Assembly: GCA_028829895.1 (NCBI GenBank)
Contig: CM054181.1
Coordinates: 45,562,759 to 45,626,758 of the forward strand
DNA from: Sinotaia quadrata
Taxonomy: Eukaryota > Mollusca > Gastropoda > Architaenioglossa > Viviparidae
Direction of reading: 5' to 3'
Length of the DNA: 64,000 bases
The notes under the pieces are model-generated. The model ran no database searches. It was given only the letters and a program-made list of their open reading frames with translations, and was not told the origin of the DNA. A program made the position numbers and the translations under genes. Positions within the stretch are counted from its first letter, which is position 1, and each line of letters starts with the position of its first letter. Positions 47,790-59,723 of the stretch are shown here, in pieces.

Positions 47790-47960
47790 ATGATGTCACC
47801 AGTGGAACCATAAATGATTCTGTTGATGACAGAGTGATGTCATCAGTGGAGCATACTATATAAAAGCATGGTTCTCGTAGTCGCTCACTCAGCTAACACG
47901 GAAACAGTCTATTATTTCGCGATAAAAGTGGCAGTGAGAAAAGAGTGGCGACCCGTTAGT
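47790..47960 (+). promoter_or_regulatory. TATA promoter, possibly part of an LTR
   Basis: TATATAAAAG (47857-47866) is followed about 30 bp later by an initiator-like TCACTCAG (about 47885-47892), which is canonical spacing for Pol II. Two TGATGTCA(C/T)CAGTGGA blocks lie upstream, as direct repeats often do in LTR U3 regions. About 85 bp downstream of the TATA box, TGGCGACCC (47946-47954) resembles a retroelement primer-binding site, and TGTTACAC at 47580 could be a U3 start. No gag or second LTR is seen, so this could be a solo or decayed LTR or a host promoter. Confidence 0.4.
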
Positions 47961-48094
47961 CATCACTGCATGGATTGTTGTGTAGTTCTTTTTATTTTTT
48001 ATTTTTTTTGCCGCACGCTGCTATCGAATTGAACGCTTCTTCGTACACCGGGTTTTACAAAGTGATTGGCACTGAGTTCAGTCTGTGCGGATGG

Positions 48095-48420
48095 GGGTAC
48101 CTGTTCCACACCTAAAAAGGAGGGCCACGTGGCAGCACAAACGATGTAGCTCTGGTTGCTTGCTCAAATGATTGGAATTCGATCCCTGCTCAGCGTGAAG
48201 AAAAAAAAAATTGGTAATTTCTTTAACTGCTGCCTTAATTCAAGAATGTGGATTTCATGTTTAGTCCATCTGATGAGACGACAAATCAGATCAGTTGCGA
48301 TACTGGGTGTACACATTAACGGTACATTGGCACTTAAATATGGAATCGAGGAGGTTGTGCTGGTTGGTGCCAAGATAAAATCAAACAAACACCCAGTTAT
48401 CCTTCTCTCTCCTCACCCAT
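48095..48420 (+). mobile_element. Possible tRNA-derived SINE
   Basis: Bases 48115-48180 resemble a degenerate tRNA head: TAGCTCTGGTTGC for the A box and GAATTCGATCCC for the B box, at tRNA-like spacing. A unique body follows, with TGAGACGACAAATC, a block similar to one in invertebrate tRNA-SINE bodies. No clear target-site duplication or tail was found. An 88-codon ORF across it is not taken as a gene. Confidence 0.35.
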
Positions 48421-48988
48421 AGCACCGTATTTATTCCTCACTGAATATACATCTCAACGCTGAATGTTGACATTAAAACTCCAAACAAACAAAATTCACG
48501 AACGTGTGTGTGTGTGTGTGTGTTCCACTGTACGTTTGTATTTATCAATGAGTACTTTTAAACTTCAGTATGCTTATTTTGTTGGACTCACCAAAACATT
48601 CCTCCATTTACCAGTAATGTTGTTTCAATTGTCCACACCTTTAAAAAAAAAAAACCCACCAAACATTGTGAATTAAAGGGCACATAAATGATCCTCAGCT
48701 GCTAGAAAGCTGCTGCACAAAATCCTGAATCAAAGACTCATTTGACCTGTTTTGTCTACCTGTACTTTAGTGTTCAAGAACCACCCCTTTTCGATAGTGA
48801 GGTAGGTGCGAAACATTCATCTGGACTTTCAAAGCTTTGAACCTACTCAATAAATTTCTATAAATTTGACATTACTCAATAGAGGTCTCTATATAAATGT
48901 GACCATTCATCAGTAGTCTCTATTATTATAATCTACTCAAATAAAGTCTCTATAAATACAGAGAAAATAGAGAAGGGAAAATAATGTG

Positions 48989-49140
48989 TTTTTTTTTTCT
49001 TTTTTTCCGCAGACCACTCACCAAACGCGAAAGCGGCGGAAGCCGGAAGCGTCCCCTACATTCAAGCAAGCACGGCGCTGCCCCTTCTTACGTCATGCCT
49101 CGGTGTTTGGGGTTTTAAGACCTTCCCTAGGACCAGTGAG
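48989..49140 (+). other. CpG-rich islet with splice signals (candidate exon or promoter)
   Basis: A long T-rich tract ending CCGCAG (AG at 49011-49012) precedes a short CpG-rich block that ends at CCA|GTGAGT (donor at 49136). On the plus strand this delimits a 123-bp candidate exon open in two frames, neither of which I recognise. On the minus strand the same block has TTTG|GTGAGT (donor at 49021) and ETS-type CTTCC motifs, so it could instead be a promoter with a non-coding first exon. The choice cannot be made from sequence alone. Confidence 0.35.
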
Positions 49141-49369
49141 TCCATAATCCTTTCTGTCCACTACCTCTGTCGCTGGCTATCTCCATTTCCTACCTATGTC
49201 CTCTGTCACTTTGTTTACAAGGCGGATACCCTTCACTGGCTTATTTAACGCTAGCTTAGCTTCCTGATGCGTGCGAAAAAATGCTGACTACTTCGACACA
49301 TCACAAGCATACTATTTTATACATTAATTACATCTTAAACATGTGAGGGCAACTTTGCTGCATCACACA

Positions 49370-50132
49370 AAGTAACTGCAAATGACGCAATAAATCGATA
49401 TGGCATTATAGGAAGTAACTGCAAATGACGCACTACATATAATAAATTGAGATGGCAAGCTACACAAAGTAATTCGAAATGACGCACTACATATAATAAT
49501 AAATTGAGATAGCAAGCTATACAAAGAAATTCCAAATGGCGCACCACACAACATTTTAATGGCAAGCTATACAAAGTAAGTGCAAAAGACGCACTAATAC
49601 ATTTTAATGGCAAGCTATACAAAGTAAGTGCAAAAGACGCACTAATATAATACATTTTAATGGCAAGCTATACAAGGTAAGTGCAAAAGACGTACTAATA
49701 TAATACATTTTAATGGCAAGCTATACAAAGTAAGTGCAAAAGACGCACTAATATAATACATTTTAATGGCAAGCTATACAAAGTAAGTGCAAAAGACGCA
49801 CTAATATAATACATTTTAATGGCAAGCTATACAAAGTAAGTGCAAAAGACGCACTACATATAATAAATTTTAATGGCAAGCTATACAAAGTAAGTGCAAA
49901 AGACGCACTACATATAATAAATTTTAATGGCAAGCTATACAAAGTAAGTGCAAAAGACGCACTAATATAATAAATTTTAATGGCAAGCTATACAAAGTAA
50001 ATGCAAAAGACGCACTAATATAATAAATTTTTAGGCAAGCTATACAAAGTAAGTGCAAAAGACGCACTAATATAATACATTTTATTGGCAAACTATACAA
50101 AGTAAGTGCAAAAGACGCACTAATATAAAATG
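49370..50132. repeat. ~53-bp minisatellite, about 15 units
   Basis: Eleven or so well-conserved units (for example starting at 49561, 49609, 49662, 49715 and 49768) contain GGCAAGCTATACAAAGTAAG and a CAAAAGACGCACTA block. The left ~190 bp are older, diverged copies. Most units carry AAA|GTAAGT, a splice-donor-like hexamer, on the plus strand. The minus-strand ORFs here are repeat artefacts. Confidence 0.95.
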
Positions 50133-51373
50133 CATCCAGATAAAAATGAAGGACAACTCTTCCCTCCTGTCAACTTGATATTCAATCAGACTTTCAGAGA
50201 AATGTTCACAGAGTTAAACAAGAACATTTATTTACATAATTTAAATTGTATTCTTGTGACTCAAACACCAGACAGAACATAAATACAATGACTCTGGTCT
50301 GTGCTTCAAGTTCATACTAGAAACTACAATCTCTAAAATGATCACCATTTAACTAAAAAATGAAGGGGCATTAATTCTCAGATAATCTAGTGTGGAGCTT
50401 ATTAACAGGAATTTTTTTCAAGGAAGCAGTGATCCATACTAACTGCATTAAGTCTCATACCACGTCATTTGTCCACGCCCGTAATATCTATCACTTAGTT
50501 TAGCAAGGATCACTAGGGTCTCGAAACTTAAACCTCATACTGTCCTCGAAATTCACTGGATTGCACTACTGGCATAATCTAGATCTATGTGCATGACAAT
50601 TGAACCAGTGACTGTAATATTAAACATAAACACTACTACTACTCAATCAATTAACAGGTTTGCTGTCTCTCTTAACGAGAATCAACTTTAGTGACCTGAC
50701 CTCTTACAGTGACAAAATCGTAATTTTGCAGCACTATTAAACATTTAAACTAATAAATTTATATTAAATGCATATTACAATTAAATATTAGTTATATAAC
50801 TGTGACACTAGGGATTTATAGCGCAGGTATATTATTAATTTTTATGTGTTACTTTTCAAAACTATGCTTTTTCACACCTTGTAATATAGTGCTGTGACCT
50901 TATATAACTGTTATGTCCGTGACCTACAATACCGACATCGAGACTTGTAGCGGTTAGTCATTGATGTAAAATGGTAAAGCTTAATCTATGATGTAAATGG
51001 CAGAGGTTAGTTACCGATGTAAATGGTAGTGCCTGGTCATCTATGGAAATGATTTAGTGCGTTGTGAAAAGTTACAACAGAGTGTTGTATAATCTATCAC
51101 GGCAATGCAGAGGTGAGTGGTTAAATCACGTGCGGTTGTCTTTCCTGGATCGTGGTGTATGCGGGGACTTGTACATTTATATTGAAGTACGTGAAAAGCG
51201 TCACGATAAGATAAATATAAATAACTGATTTGGGTGACGTAAGAGAATTTGTATTTTAGACTTGTACTTAGAAAAATGTAAAGTTAAACAAAGATTTTTC
51301 AAACTATATTCAATACATAACACTTAATAAAAGTACATTGCTCAGTATGAATGAAATCTATAATATTCTTTCT

Positions 51374-51468
<95 letters not shown>

Positions 51469-53560
51469 ATAAATGTTAGCTTCTTTATATTTCATTAAGA
51501 GCAGTACATTTTTTACTTCTGTATTACTCCGATTGTCAGCTGTCGAATTTGTTTTCAACTTGTTTTCAAAGGTTGGATTCTGTGTTAGAGCTTCTTAATG
51601 AGCAATTCCAAGACTGCCCAGGAACTGTGGAGATTCCTGTGGTCATAGACCATTGTGGATAAAATTTTATTATTTTCTACCGGTATGATGACGGCAGATA
51701 AAGGAATGTCATTGCATTTAGTGTCTAATACTTCATTTTACACTGAGGTGTTCACTCCATTTAGTGTCTAATACTTCATAGTAGAAGAAGATTAGTGATG
51801 ACAATTATGTGTGTAAAAGTAGAAGAAAATTAATGATTGTGTACTAAATGCGGTTTGAGTAATAGAAAAGAAAAAATATATGAATGAAGACGCATATGAA
51901 GGGAGAAAGGGTGAAATTGAAAGTGCAAAACTCTCCAATGGCGGCATTATTATAGTAATAATATTAATATAAGAAATAAAAAACAAAGGAAAGGGGGGGG
52001 GGGGAGTGGCCAGGCTGTTCTAGTTTTCTTTTTCTTTTGCTGAGTGGTGAGGTGTGAGGGCGTTTGTCTTTCGTAAAGCTCTGTCATCTGCAATCTTTCA
52101 AATCTTGTGTCCACGTACAGACGGTTGCGAGACCTTCCTCTGGTCAACTAGTGCAAGATCGGACCTAATGCACTGTTACCGTGACCTGACAGGTATCAGG
52201 TAACACGCACGCACGTACGCGTACGCAAAACACAAAAGCGGAGCGATCAAAAGCAACACTTTTAGACTGCTTTCAAGACTGTCCAGTAAGATTGGATACA
52301 AACACCAGCGAGGGAAAAAAAATCAAGCGCAGGTCAGAAGTTGTCGTGGTCGAGTTGTTTATCGAGCATGACTGTCCACAGGGAGGCGTCGAGGACTGTG
52401 AATGATAAAAGGAAGACCTGCCGACAGGGAATGAAACCGGAGCTCAATGGCCGTCATTTACAATAAGCGAAGATTAGTCGGGAGGATACGTATGGAGGAT
52501 GTGTATAGAGGACACAAAATGTCTCCGAAAGACGTCTCAAGGCCTTCGTTACTGAAGTGACTATTGGAGCAATGTTTAAAATAATATTTCATGATGGAAG
52601 CGGTATACAGCTGACAACAGCTTTACTTTTATTGTAAGAAGATTGCTCCATCTTGCTTCTTAATTTAATAAAATCTTTTATCACAATCTGAGTAAATTAC
52701 AGGGATCCAAGGCCTGCTACTCTGTGTATGTTATTTGTATGAACGGTTTTGAATTAAGAACACTTAACTCCCCTGAACTCCCGACAGTCTTGAATAGAGG
52801 GTAAGAAGTATTCATGCGGACTCTTTTAACAAAAAAATTAAACAGACCTTCTTCTTTCGGTCATATAGACTATAATGGTTTTTCATCTGGACTTTAGAGA
52901 ATGCGGACACGAAGATTATTAATCAATACTACTGATGAAGACTACTAATCAATTCCGAGCTTTGTTATAAATATTTTCAGTATTAGTTAACTCTGTTCTT
53001 TATATTTACGTGCTTTAATATCTTACTGCTCTAAATATTCTTTAAGCAAGATTTGAATCCGACATAAAGTAATAGCTAATCTTTTCAAATAAGTAGGCTG
53101 ATGGGTTTAAGCTCTTTTAATGATTCTCTGATTGAATACAAAATGATTTCTCTTGACATTCGTACAGCCAGCTCCTTAAATCCCCTGGACCACTGGAATA
53201 GAATTAACGGTCTAAGATTCAGAAAATGGAACATTTAAAGGGACCAAATGTAGAATGAAGGGTTTCAATATAAAATCAAAAGTCTCAAATGACTTTGAAC
53301 CCTCTATATAGTTTTAGATGACTATATCAATATATGCATAGGTTAACGTATTTTGTAAATAAATATTAAGGACATGTTATCTTGAGAACCAATTAGAACA
53401 TCCTTCAACATATATTTTATTTTATTTATTTTTTCCTGGAAAAGAAAACGTGCTAATCTAAAAACACATGTAAAACTTTCTGCCAGTTTTTAGACTTCTT
53501 GATTGATTCTACACTAGTAAAATCGTCTTATTTTCTGTCGTCCTGTCCAAATAAGAACGG
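50133..53560. other. Unassigned AT-rich DNA
   Basis: No gene is supported. It contains a (AG)n microsatellite at 51374-51466 and a G run at 51996-52005. A moderately GC-richer stretch at 52000-52560 has no recognisable coding frame. Confidence 0.6.
51374..51466. repeat. (AG)n microsatellite
   Basis: About 46 uninterrupted AG units, the longest dinucleotide tract in the window. Confidence 0.97.
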
Positions 53561-53564
53561 TCCT

Positions 53565-53695
53565 TTAAGTTCAGTACAGAGTTGTTTAGGTTCAGTATAA
53601 AGTTGTTTAGGTTCAGTACAGAGTTGTTTAGGTTCGGTACAGAGTTGCTGTTTCAGGACAGAGTTCTTTAGGTTCAGTACAGAGTTCCTTTCCCA
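53565..53695. repeat. ~24-bp minisatellite, five to six units
   Basis: Copies of GTTCAGTACAGAGTTGTTTAG with small changes; one copy is partly replaced. Confidence 0.9.
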
Positions 53696-53777
53696 ATCTA
53701 CATTACCATGGTCACACTCCACACTACCTGTCAAATCCTCGTTTGCTTACTAAGTAAAATCAAACTTGACCACTCAC

Positions 53778-53849
53778 CTTCTTCTTTTGATCATCATCCG
53801 AGAGGTAACCGAGAGAAAGTTCTACCTCGTCCATTATACTGTTCTTCAT
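53778..53849 (-). CDS. Candidate 5' coding exon of an unidentified gene
   Basis: On the minus strand an ATG at 53849 opens 24 codons (a second ATG follows at 53834) reading MDEVELSLGYLSDDDQKKK at the end, directly followed by a perfect donor AAG|GTGAGT at 53777. The acidic and then lysine-rich composition and the clean donor look like a real first exon. The frame is also open upstream to 54077 through a minisatellite, so the true start is uncertain. A CCAAT box and GC-rich patch lie about 350-400 bp upstream. I do not recognise the product, and no downstream exon was identified in the lower-numbered sequence. Confidence 0.4.
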
Positions 53850-53854
53850 TGCCC

Positions 53855-54030
53855 ATTTTAAGTCAATGGCTCTTTTCCCCTTGCCAGAAATGTAACTGGA
53901 AAAGTCAACGGCTCTTTTTCTCTTCGCCCGAAATGTAACTGGAAAAGTCAATGGCTCTTTTTCCTTTGGCCCGAAATGTACACAGGAAAAGTCAATGGCT
54001 CTTTTTCCTTTGGCCCGAAGTGTACACTGG
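53855..54030. repeat. ~39-43-bp minisatellite, four units
   Basis: Repeats of AAGTCAATGGCTCTTTTTC with a following (C/G)CC(C/A)GAA(A/G)TGTA block. It lies immediately upstream of the candidate minus-strand exon and would be in its 5' UTR or coding frame. Confidence 0.88.
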
Positions 54031-54149
54031 AAACGGAAACCTATAGAACAGTACGATAAGAGCGATGATTGTTTCAATAAGTAAGAGTTTATTCAGAAAT
54101 AAACAAGTCCGTCATGCGGGTAGTACAGGAACAGTTAGATTAATTAGCT

Positions 54150-54290
54150 ACAATCTGAGCAATAAGCCCAAAGCGACTGATAGCAGCGGAAGTTAAAGCA
54201 AAATGTTACGTAATTTCATCGTGCTATTGGTTGAAGCCCGACTGCGCCCTTAACCCGGAATGTTCGAGGTCACTTTTAAAAAAGTTCATT
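54150..54290 (-). promoter_or_regulatory. Promoter-like patch upstream of the 53.8-kb exon
   Basis: A GC-richer patch contains ATTGG on the plus strand (a CCAAT box for leftward transcription, near 54227) and CCCGGAA (ETS type, near 54255). The position fits a TATA-less promoter for the candidate minus-strand exon. Confidence 0.35.
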
Positions 54291-55184
54291 GCGTGTGACA
54301 GTTGGATGCTGTATTTAGGCAGAATGGAGTCATTAAACAAAACGTTTTCATTACGATTAACGAAGGGTATTTTTTTTACTGGAGTAAAGGAAATATGTGG
54401 GTATGAGTGAGTGTGCGCGCGAGTGGGACCAACGACAAGGAAATATTTTATGGGTACAAAATCATATTTAAAAGGATTGCTGAAACTTTAGAAATAACAG
54501 GCCCATAAACTGTCAGAAATTGGCGGAAAAGTTCTTATCCTTTTTGTATTTATTTTTTGCCATGACTGCATTTTGCGTTAAGAAAAAAAGATATGGGAGG
54601 TTACTCTTTAAGTCCATTGCCCGCAAATTGAGAGGTGCGTATTCATCATAGACGTGGAGAAACGGTAATATTCTCTCGTCGTTTAAAATAATCTGTCGCA
54701 CACTGCCTAGTTCCGCATGGACCTTTGCTCAGAAGATCGAGTTATATAATAATCCATTAAGGAACCACTTTAATATGAGTAATATTAAAGGGAAGCAAAT
54801 CTGAGCCTTACTAATTCTAAGACCGCTTTGCATTGCAGTCTGCAAAGGGGTGATAGAAGTCGAATCAAAGTCTATTCCATGCAAAGAATAAAAAACAGTC
54901 AGCTATTTAATAATTGTTTCTTTTAATAAATATAGAATTTTAAGTGCCTATTGAAAATTGTATACAGTTAAAAAGAAATCCGGATTTCCGGATATAGCAC
55001 ATTGTAATCGGTTTGTAACCTACGTAGTAGAAATTTATTCATTGTGTATTTATCTTTTAAATAAGACTTGAATTATAAAGGAAACAAGTACTCGAGTTGA
55101 AGTTTTTATATCCGCTTTAATAATTCTGAACAAGATTCTTTCAAAGGTCTAGCATTAAAACATATTGCTTCCATACAGGAGAAC

Positions 55185-55436
55185 AAATGCAGTGAGCTTA
55201 CATTAAATTTGACACCTCTTTTAATAACATTTAAAAATGCAGTGAGCTTCCACTAAATTTGTCACCTCTTTTAATAACATTTAAAAATGCAGTGAGCTTC
55301 CACTAAATTTGACACCTCTTTTAATAACATTTAAAAATGCAGTGAGCTTATACTAAATTTGACACCTCTTTTAATAACATTTATAAATGCAGTGAGCTTA
55401 CACTAAATTTGACACGTCTTTTAATAACACTTAAAA
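55185..55436. repeat. 50-bp minisatellite, five units
   Basis: Units anchor at 55187, 55237, 55287, 55337 and 55387 (ATGCAGTGAGCTT). They are very regular with few substitutions. Confidence 0.96.
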
Positions 55437-55499
55437 TTGAGAACGAAATGATCAATTAACTTACTGTGCCATCACAGAGAGAAGACAAGAAGACTCGTT

Positions 55500-55985
55500 C
55501 CCGTTAACTTGCAAATGTGACGTCAACAAGCACTGCTTTCTATAGCTAAGTCCATCTCGTATTTAGTGACGCCCATTAAACTCTGTCGTATCGTCAACTA
55601 GTAACTGTGATGCTAACTCATAAGACTCCTTATTTTCACCAGTAAATGTGACATATGCAAAACCACTTCCTCTATCCTAGCTCCAGACTGTGATGTCTAC
55701 TAATTTGGCTTCCTATCACTAACTTGTAAATGAGACAAACACAGCTTCTTATCACTAACTATTAAGGTGTGACGTCAACAAGCATTGCTTACAATCGCTT
55801 ACTTGTAAATGAGACAAAACACGGCGTCTTATCACTAACTATTAAGATGTGACATCAACAAGCACTGCTTACTATCACTAACTTGTAAATGTGACGTCCA
55901 CAAACACGACTTCTTGTAGCTAAGTGTTAAAGTGCGATGTCCACAAAACAACAAATTGCTATCGCGTGACGTCCACAATTCTGCT
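55500..55985. repeat. Degenerate repeat carrying CRE motifs
   Basis: Diverged copies of a ~40-bp half-unit, arranged with a ~79-bp higher-order step (55723, 55802, 55882), contain ACTTGTAAATG and GTGACGTCAACAAGCA(C/T)TGCTT. Two copies keep a perfect TGACGTCA (55518-55525 and 55770-55777); others have one-base changes. Confidence 0.8.
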
Positions 55986-56225
55986 TCATGCTGCCAACAC
56001 GTAACTGTGAAAAATAGTATTCCCTTTGGCTAATACGTTACTTCCATAAAGACCACACTCTTTTAGACTTTGTCACTACTGAATCAAAACTGACAAATGA
56101 ACATTAGTCCTCCATTCATCCACGCGTATTCAGACAGACAGACACGCTGCATAAAAGAGTGGGATTTTTTTTAATAATAAAAGAAATTATAAATTACTAG
56201 TAAAAAGTAATAACTAGAATATGAG

Positions 56226-56226
<1 letters not shown>

Positions 56227-56302
<76 letters not shown>
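56227..56302. repeat. (TC)n(TG)n compound microsatellite
   Basis: A short TC tract runs directly into about 30 TG units. Confidence 0.97.
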
Positions 56303-56306
<4 letters not shown>

Positions 56307-56688
56307 CTCCCACGCTACTCCTTTTTGTAGCGGAAAGTTAATTCACAACTTTGCTCTTTGTTCTGCTGCAAATTACCTTGGTGATATTTTGGATGCCTTT
56401 TTTGTGTGTGGTCTTTTTATTTCTGAGTCACATCATAACGGGATCAGGTGCCCCATCAACTATACGTCATCCGGTAACTACTTCCGAAAGTTTCAATTTT
56501 ACTTGCACCGTGTTACCTCTTAATGCGAATATGCAGATTTCCTTTACAGTGATGTAAACAGAAGCAAAAATAATATTAGCACATTTACCCTTAATAGTAA
56601 AGTCCTTTAATATGAACATTTTAAGAAACAAAACAAAAATATGTGAAGCAAATAAGATGTTCTACTCCAACCTTCATAAACACTCACG

Positions 56689-56690
<2 letters not shown>

Positions 56691-56762
<72 letters not shown>
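56691..56762. repeat. (AC)n microsatellite
   Basis: About 34 AC units, roughly 400 bp from a TG tract of similar length, so the two are complementary. Confidence 0.97.
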
Positions 56763-56763
<1 letters not shown>

Positions 56764-57380
56764 GTACTCACACGCATGCATACAGTGATGAATGAGTGAA
56801 TGAATGCAACTATAGATGATAGCGTTGTGTGCTACACTATCTCCTCTCGCACACACAGCTTAGGAACACATGCAACCACATAGCTCACCAGACAGACCAG
56901 TTAACAGAGATATTTGATCAAGTTTAGTCAGAAGAGAGTTGAGATATTAAGCAGAAGCTTGATCAACTGGTGTCATTTACCGTGTAACAAAGGGATAGAT
57001 TGAAACCATTCCCTTATAAATGTTACAAGACTAGACAATTTTGCAGATGACATAACAGATATGCAAAGTCTATGTAAATAATACTTTAGCAAAAGTTATG
57101 GTGCAATAAAAGTTCACTCTGTTACGAGACCACAAATTGACCAGAGTCTGTACTCTTCTCCCAAAACTCGCAGTATGCTATCTCCCTTGTTGATGATGAT
57201 TCTAGAAAAGCTGTAATCTTGCAGAAGACTTCTTCCAAGGCAGTTTGCTAAATGAGAGTGAATGGGTAACAGTTTAGTCTAGAGTTGAAGAAATAAATGG
57301 TTGGCCCTAATAATAATGCAAGTCTGTATTGTAGCATATGATATCAACCCAGAACGAAGCCAAACCGTATATATATGTAC

Positions 57381-57651
57381 TAACACAGTACAATGTATAT
57401 TGAATAATAGCATGTATTTAGAAAATAAAACACCACACAATAAAAGGCATTTTAAAGTTTTATCCGTTCCCACACCACATAATACCCCCAAAAAAACAAA
57501 CAAATCAAAACAAAACACCCCCCAAAAAAACACAACAATAAAACACAATGCCATTAAAATATCTGCATTAATACAGTACAATGTATATTGAATAATAACA
57601 TGTATTTCGAACATAAAAGACAAACACAATAAAAAGCAGTTTAAAGTTTTA
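57381..57651. repeat. Spaced direct repeat (~83 bp, 188 bp apart)
   Basis: Bases 57381-57463 recur at 57569-57651 with about 85-90% identity by eye. The spacer is a C/A-rich low-complexity stretch. This could be a diverged dimer or flanks of an insertion. Confidence 0.85.
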
Positions 57652-58299
57652 TTTGTAATTGGAAACTAACTATATGAGGTCATGATAGCTCCTTTTGGAC
57701 ATTAAACAACAAACTATTGATGCATACAAGATATCAACAATTTTATTGAAACTTTTTTAAAAAATAGACAAAATAATACTAAATTATCTGTCTTATCAAG
57801 AACTTTTCACTATAAATAACCCACACAATCTCCACAAAACAGAGCAGTAAAATTCTTTTATTTTAATTTTTGGACGAGCTGCAGAATCCAATTTTCCCTT
57901 ATCAACTTTTCAACTTTGACAAAAGTCAAAGAAAAATAAAATTCCTTATATCAAGTTTGTGACTGTCTCTCTGCTTGGAACCAAAACCATTGGTGCATAT
58001 TGCAAAAGAATGGCCTGAAAATTCTTCCAGACCTTTATTGACTTAAAGACCATGTAGTGACAACTAGTTATTATAACGTGTAGTGATGCCTAGACTGACC
58101 CAATTAGTTTTCAGTGACAAGTAGTTACTATCTCCTAAATTGACGTACTCAGTTGTCAGTGACATCTACTTAGTTTCTAATGATACCTGTGCAATGACGA
58201 CACTTGACCAGGCAATGACAGCTGGTTAGTGCATGGTGACAATTAGACTGAACTAATCGGCTAGTAGTGACGCATGTTATTGCCATATCTTGTAATTAG

Positions 58300-58855
58300 C
58301 GAGTAAGTGAGAGTAGACTGATACTGACTAGTAATGTATAGTGAGCAGTGAGAGGTAGACTGACTAGTAATGTATAATGAGCAGTGAGAGGTAGACTGAC
58401 TAGTAATGATTAGTGAGCAGTGAGAGGTAGACTGACTAGTAATGTATAGTGAGCAATGAGAGGTAGACTGACCAGTAATGTATTGTGAGCAGTGAGAGGA
58501 GACTGACTAATAATGTATAGTGAGCAGTGAGAGGTAGACTGACTAGTAATGTATAGTGAGCAGTGAGAGGTAGACTGACTAGTAATGTATAGTGAGACGT
58601 AGACTGACCAGCAATTTATAGTGAGCAGTGAGACGTAGACTGACCAGTAATGTATAGTGAGCAGTGAGAGGAGACTGACTAGTAATGTATAGTGAACAGT
58701 GAGAGGTAGACTGACTAGTAATGTATAGTGAGCAGTGAGAGATAGACTGACCAGCAATGTATAGTGAGCAGTGAGACGTAGACTGACCAGTAATGTATAG
58801 TGAGCAGTGAGACGTAGATTGACCAGTAATGTATAGTGAGCAGTGAGAGGTAAAG
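58300..58855. repeat. 36-bp minisatellite, about 15 units
   Basis: Units of GTAGACTGACTAGTAATG plus TATAGTGAGCAGTGAGAG recur with small deletions (for example missing TA or missing AGTGAGAG). The codon-multiple period gives long minus-strand ORFs as a 12-residue HYTLLVSL repeat. These lack any coding support. Confidence 0.95.
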
Positions 58856-58869
58856 CAATCATCAATCAT

Positions 58870-59238
58870 TGCGAATAGTTTCAGAAACTTTAATTGTGAA
58901 CTTAACTGCAAATGTTAGGCTCCAGCTGTGTCTTGGTGAATGATGGCTATCTAGTGTTTCTATGTTAAGTCAAAATCGTGTATGTGTGTGTGTCTGTGTT
59001 CATGCATGCTTACAAATCTCAGTAATTGAATGCTATTGTGTAAGTACTTTCAACACATGGTCCTGTTTTTCAATCACTAGAACCCAGTTGTCAGATGAAT
59101 GATATATACAGAGTATCGATTAGTCATGTATCTGCGCTATTTGATACACGAAGTTAACTGAGAAATCTATTTTCACACATTATACCTACTTCCGGCCTTG
59201 TCACCGTCGCTGTTTTGTGCATTTGACATGACCTAGGG

Positions 59239-59272
<34 letters not shown>

Positions 59273-59720
59273 TCTTCTGTGCTTGTGATCACAAACCAGC
59301 CTAATTATCACAAGTGGGTGTTGAGTGTGATGTATTTTCTAGTAAAACGCAGGACATATATGACTGTAAAGTAGGCAGACTAACCGAGTGTGCGCAGTTA
59401 GCAAAAACTCACGAGAGGACGAGCTGCTGGTCATTATGACAAGAGGGTGGGTAGAGGGACAGGAAGTAGACGTTTTGCACGATAGAGGGTGAAACTACAT
59501 CATACTTTTACATTCCAGTCTTGTGAGCAAAGATGCGTACACAGGTGGTATTGTCTCGTTTTCATATGCTAATAGTTCATCGGACATTTTAAGAAAGCGA
59601 AGGTGTACATTGAAACGTGGTACGTCACCAACACTCTACGTCACCAGCACTCTAGAAGCTGCGATCCTGACTGCGTCTGTGTATAAGGAAATTTTAGAGT
59701 GAAGATTTGTCATTCCACAT
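58870..59720. other. Unassigned DNA with a (TG)n tract
   Basis: It contains a TG microsatellite (59239-59271) and no supported gene. The last ~100 bp before 59724 may belong to the retroelement, but no recognisable domain is left there. Confidence 0.5.
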
Positions 59721-59723
59721 TCT

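Noticed and set aside
58410..58911. Long minus-strand ORFs (151 and 110 codons) with a HYTLLVSL repeat
   Set aside because: They arise from the 36-bp minisatellite, whose period is 12 codons. Two minus frames are open through the same array, so translation is not indicated.
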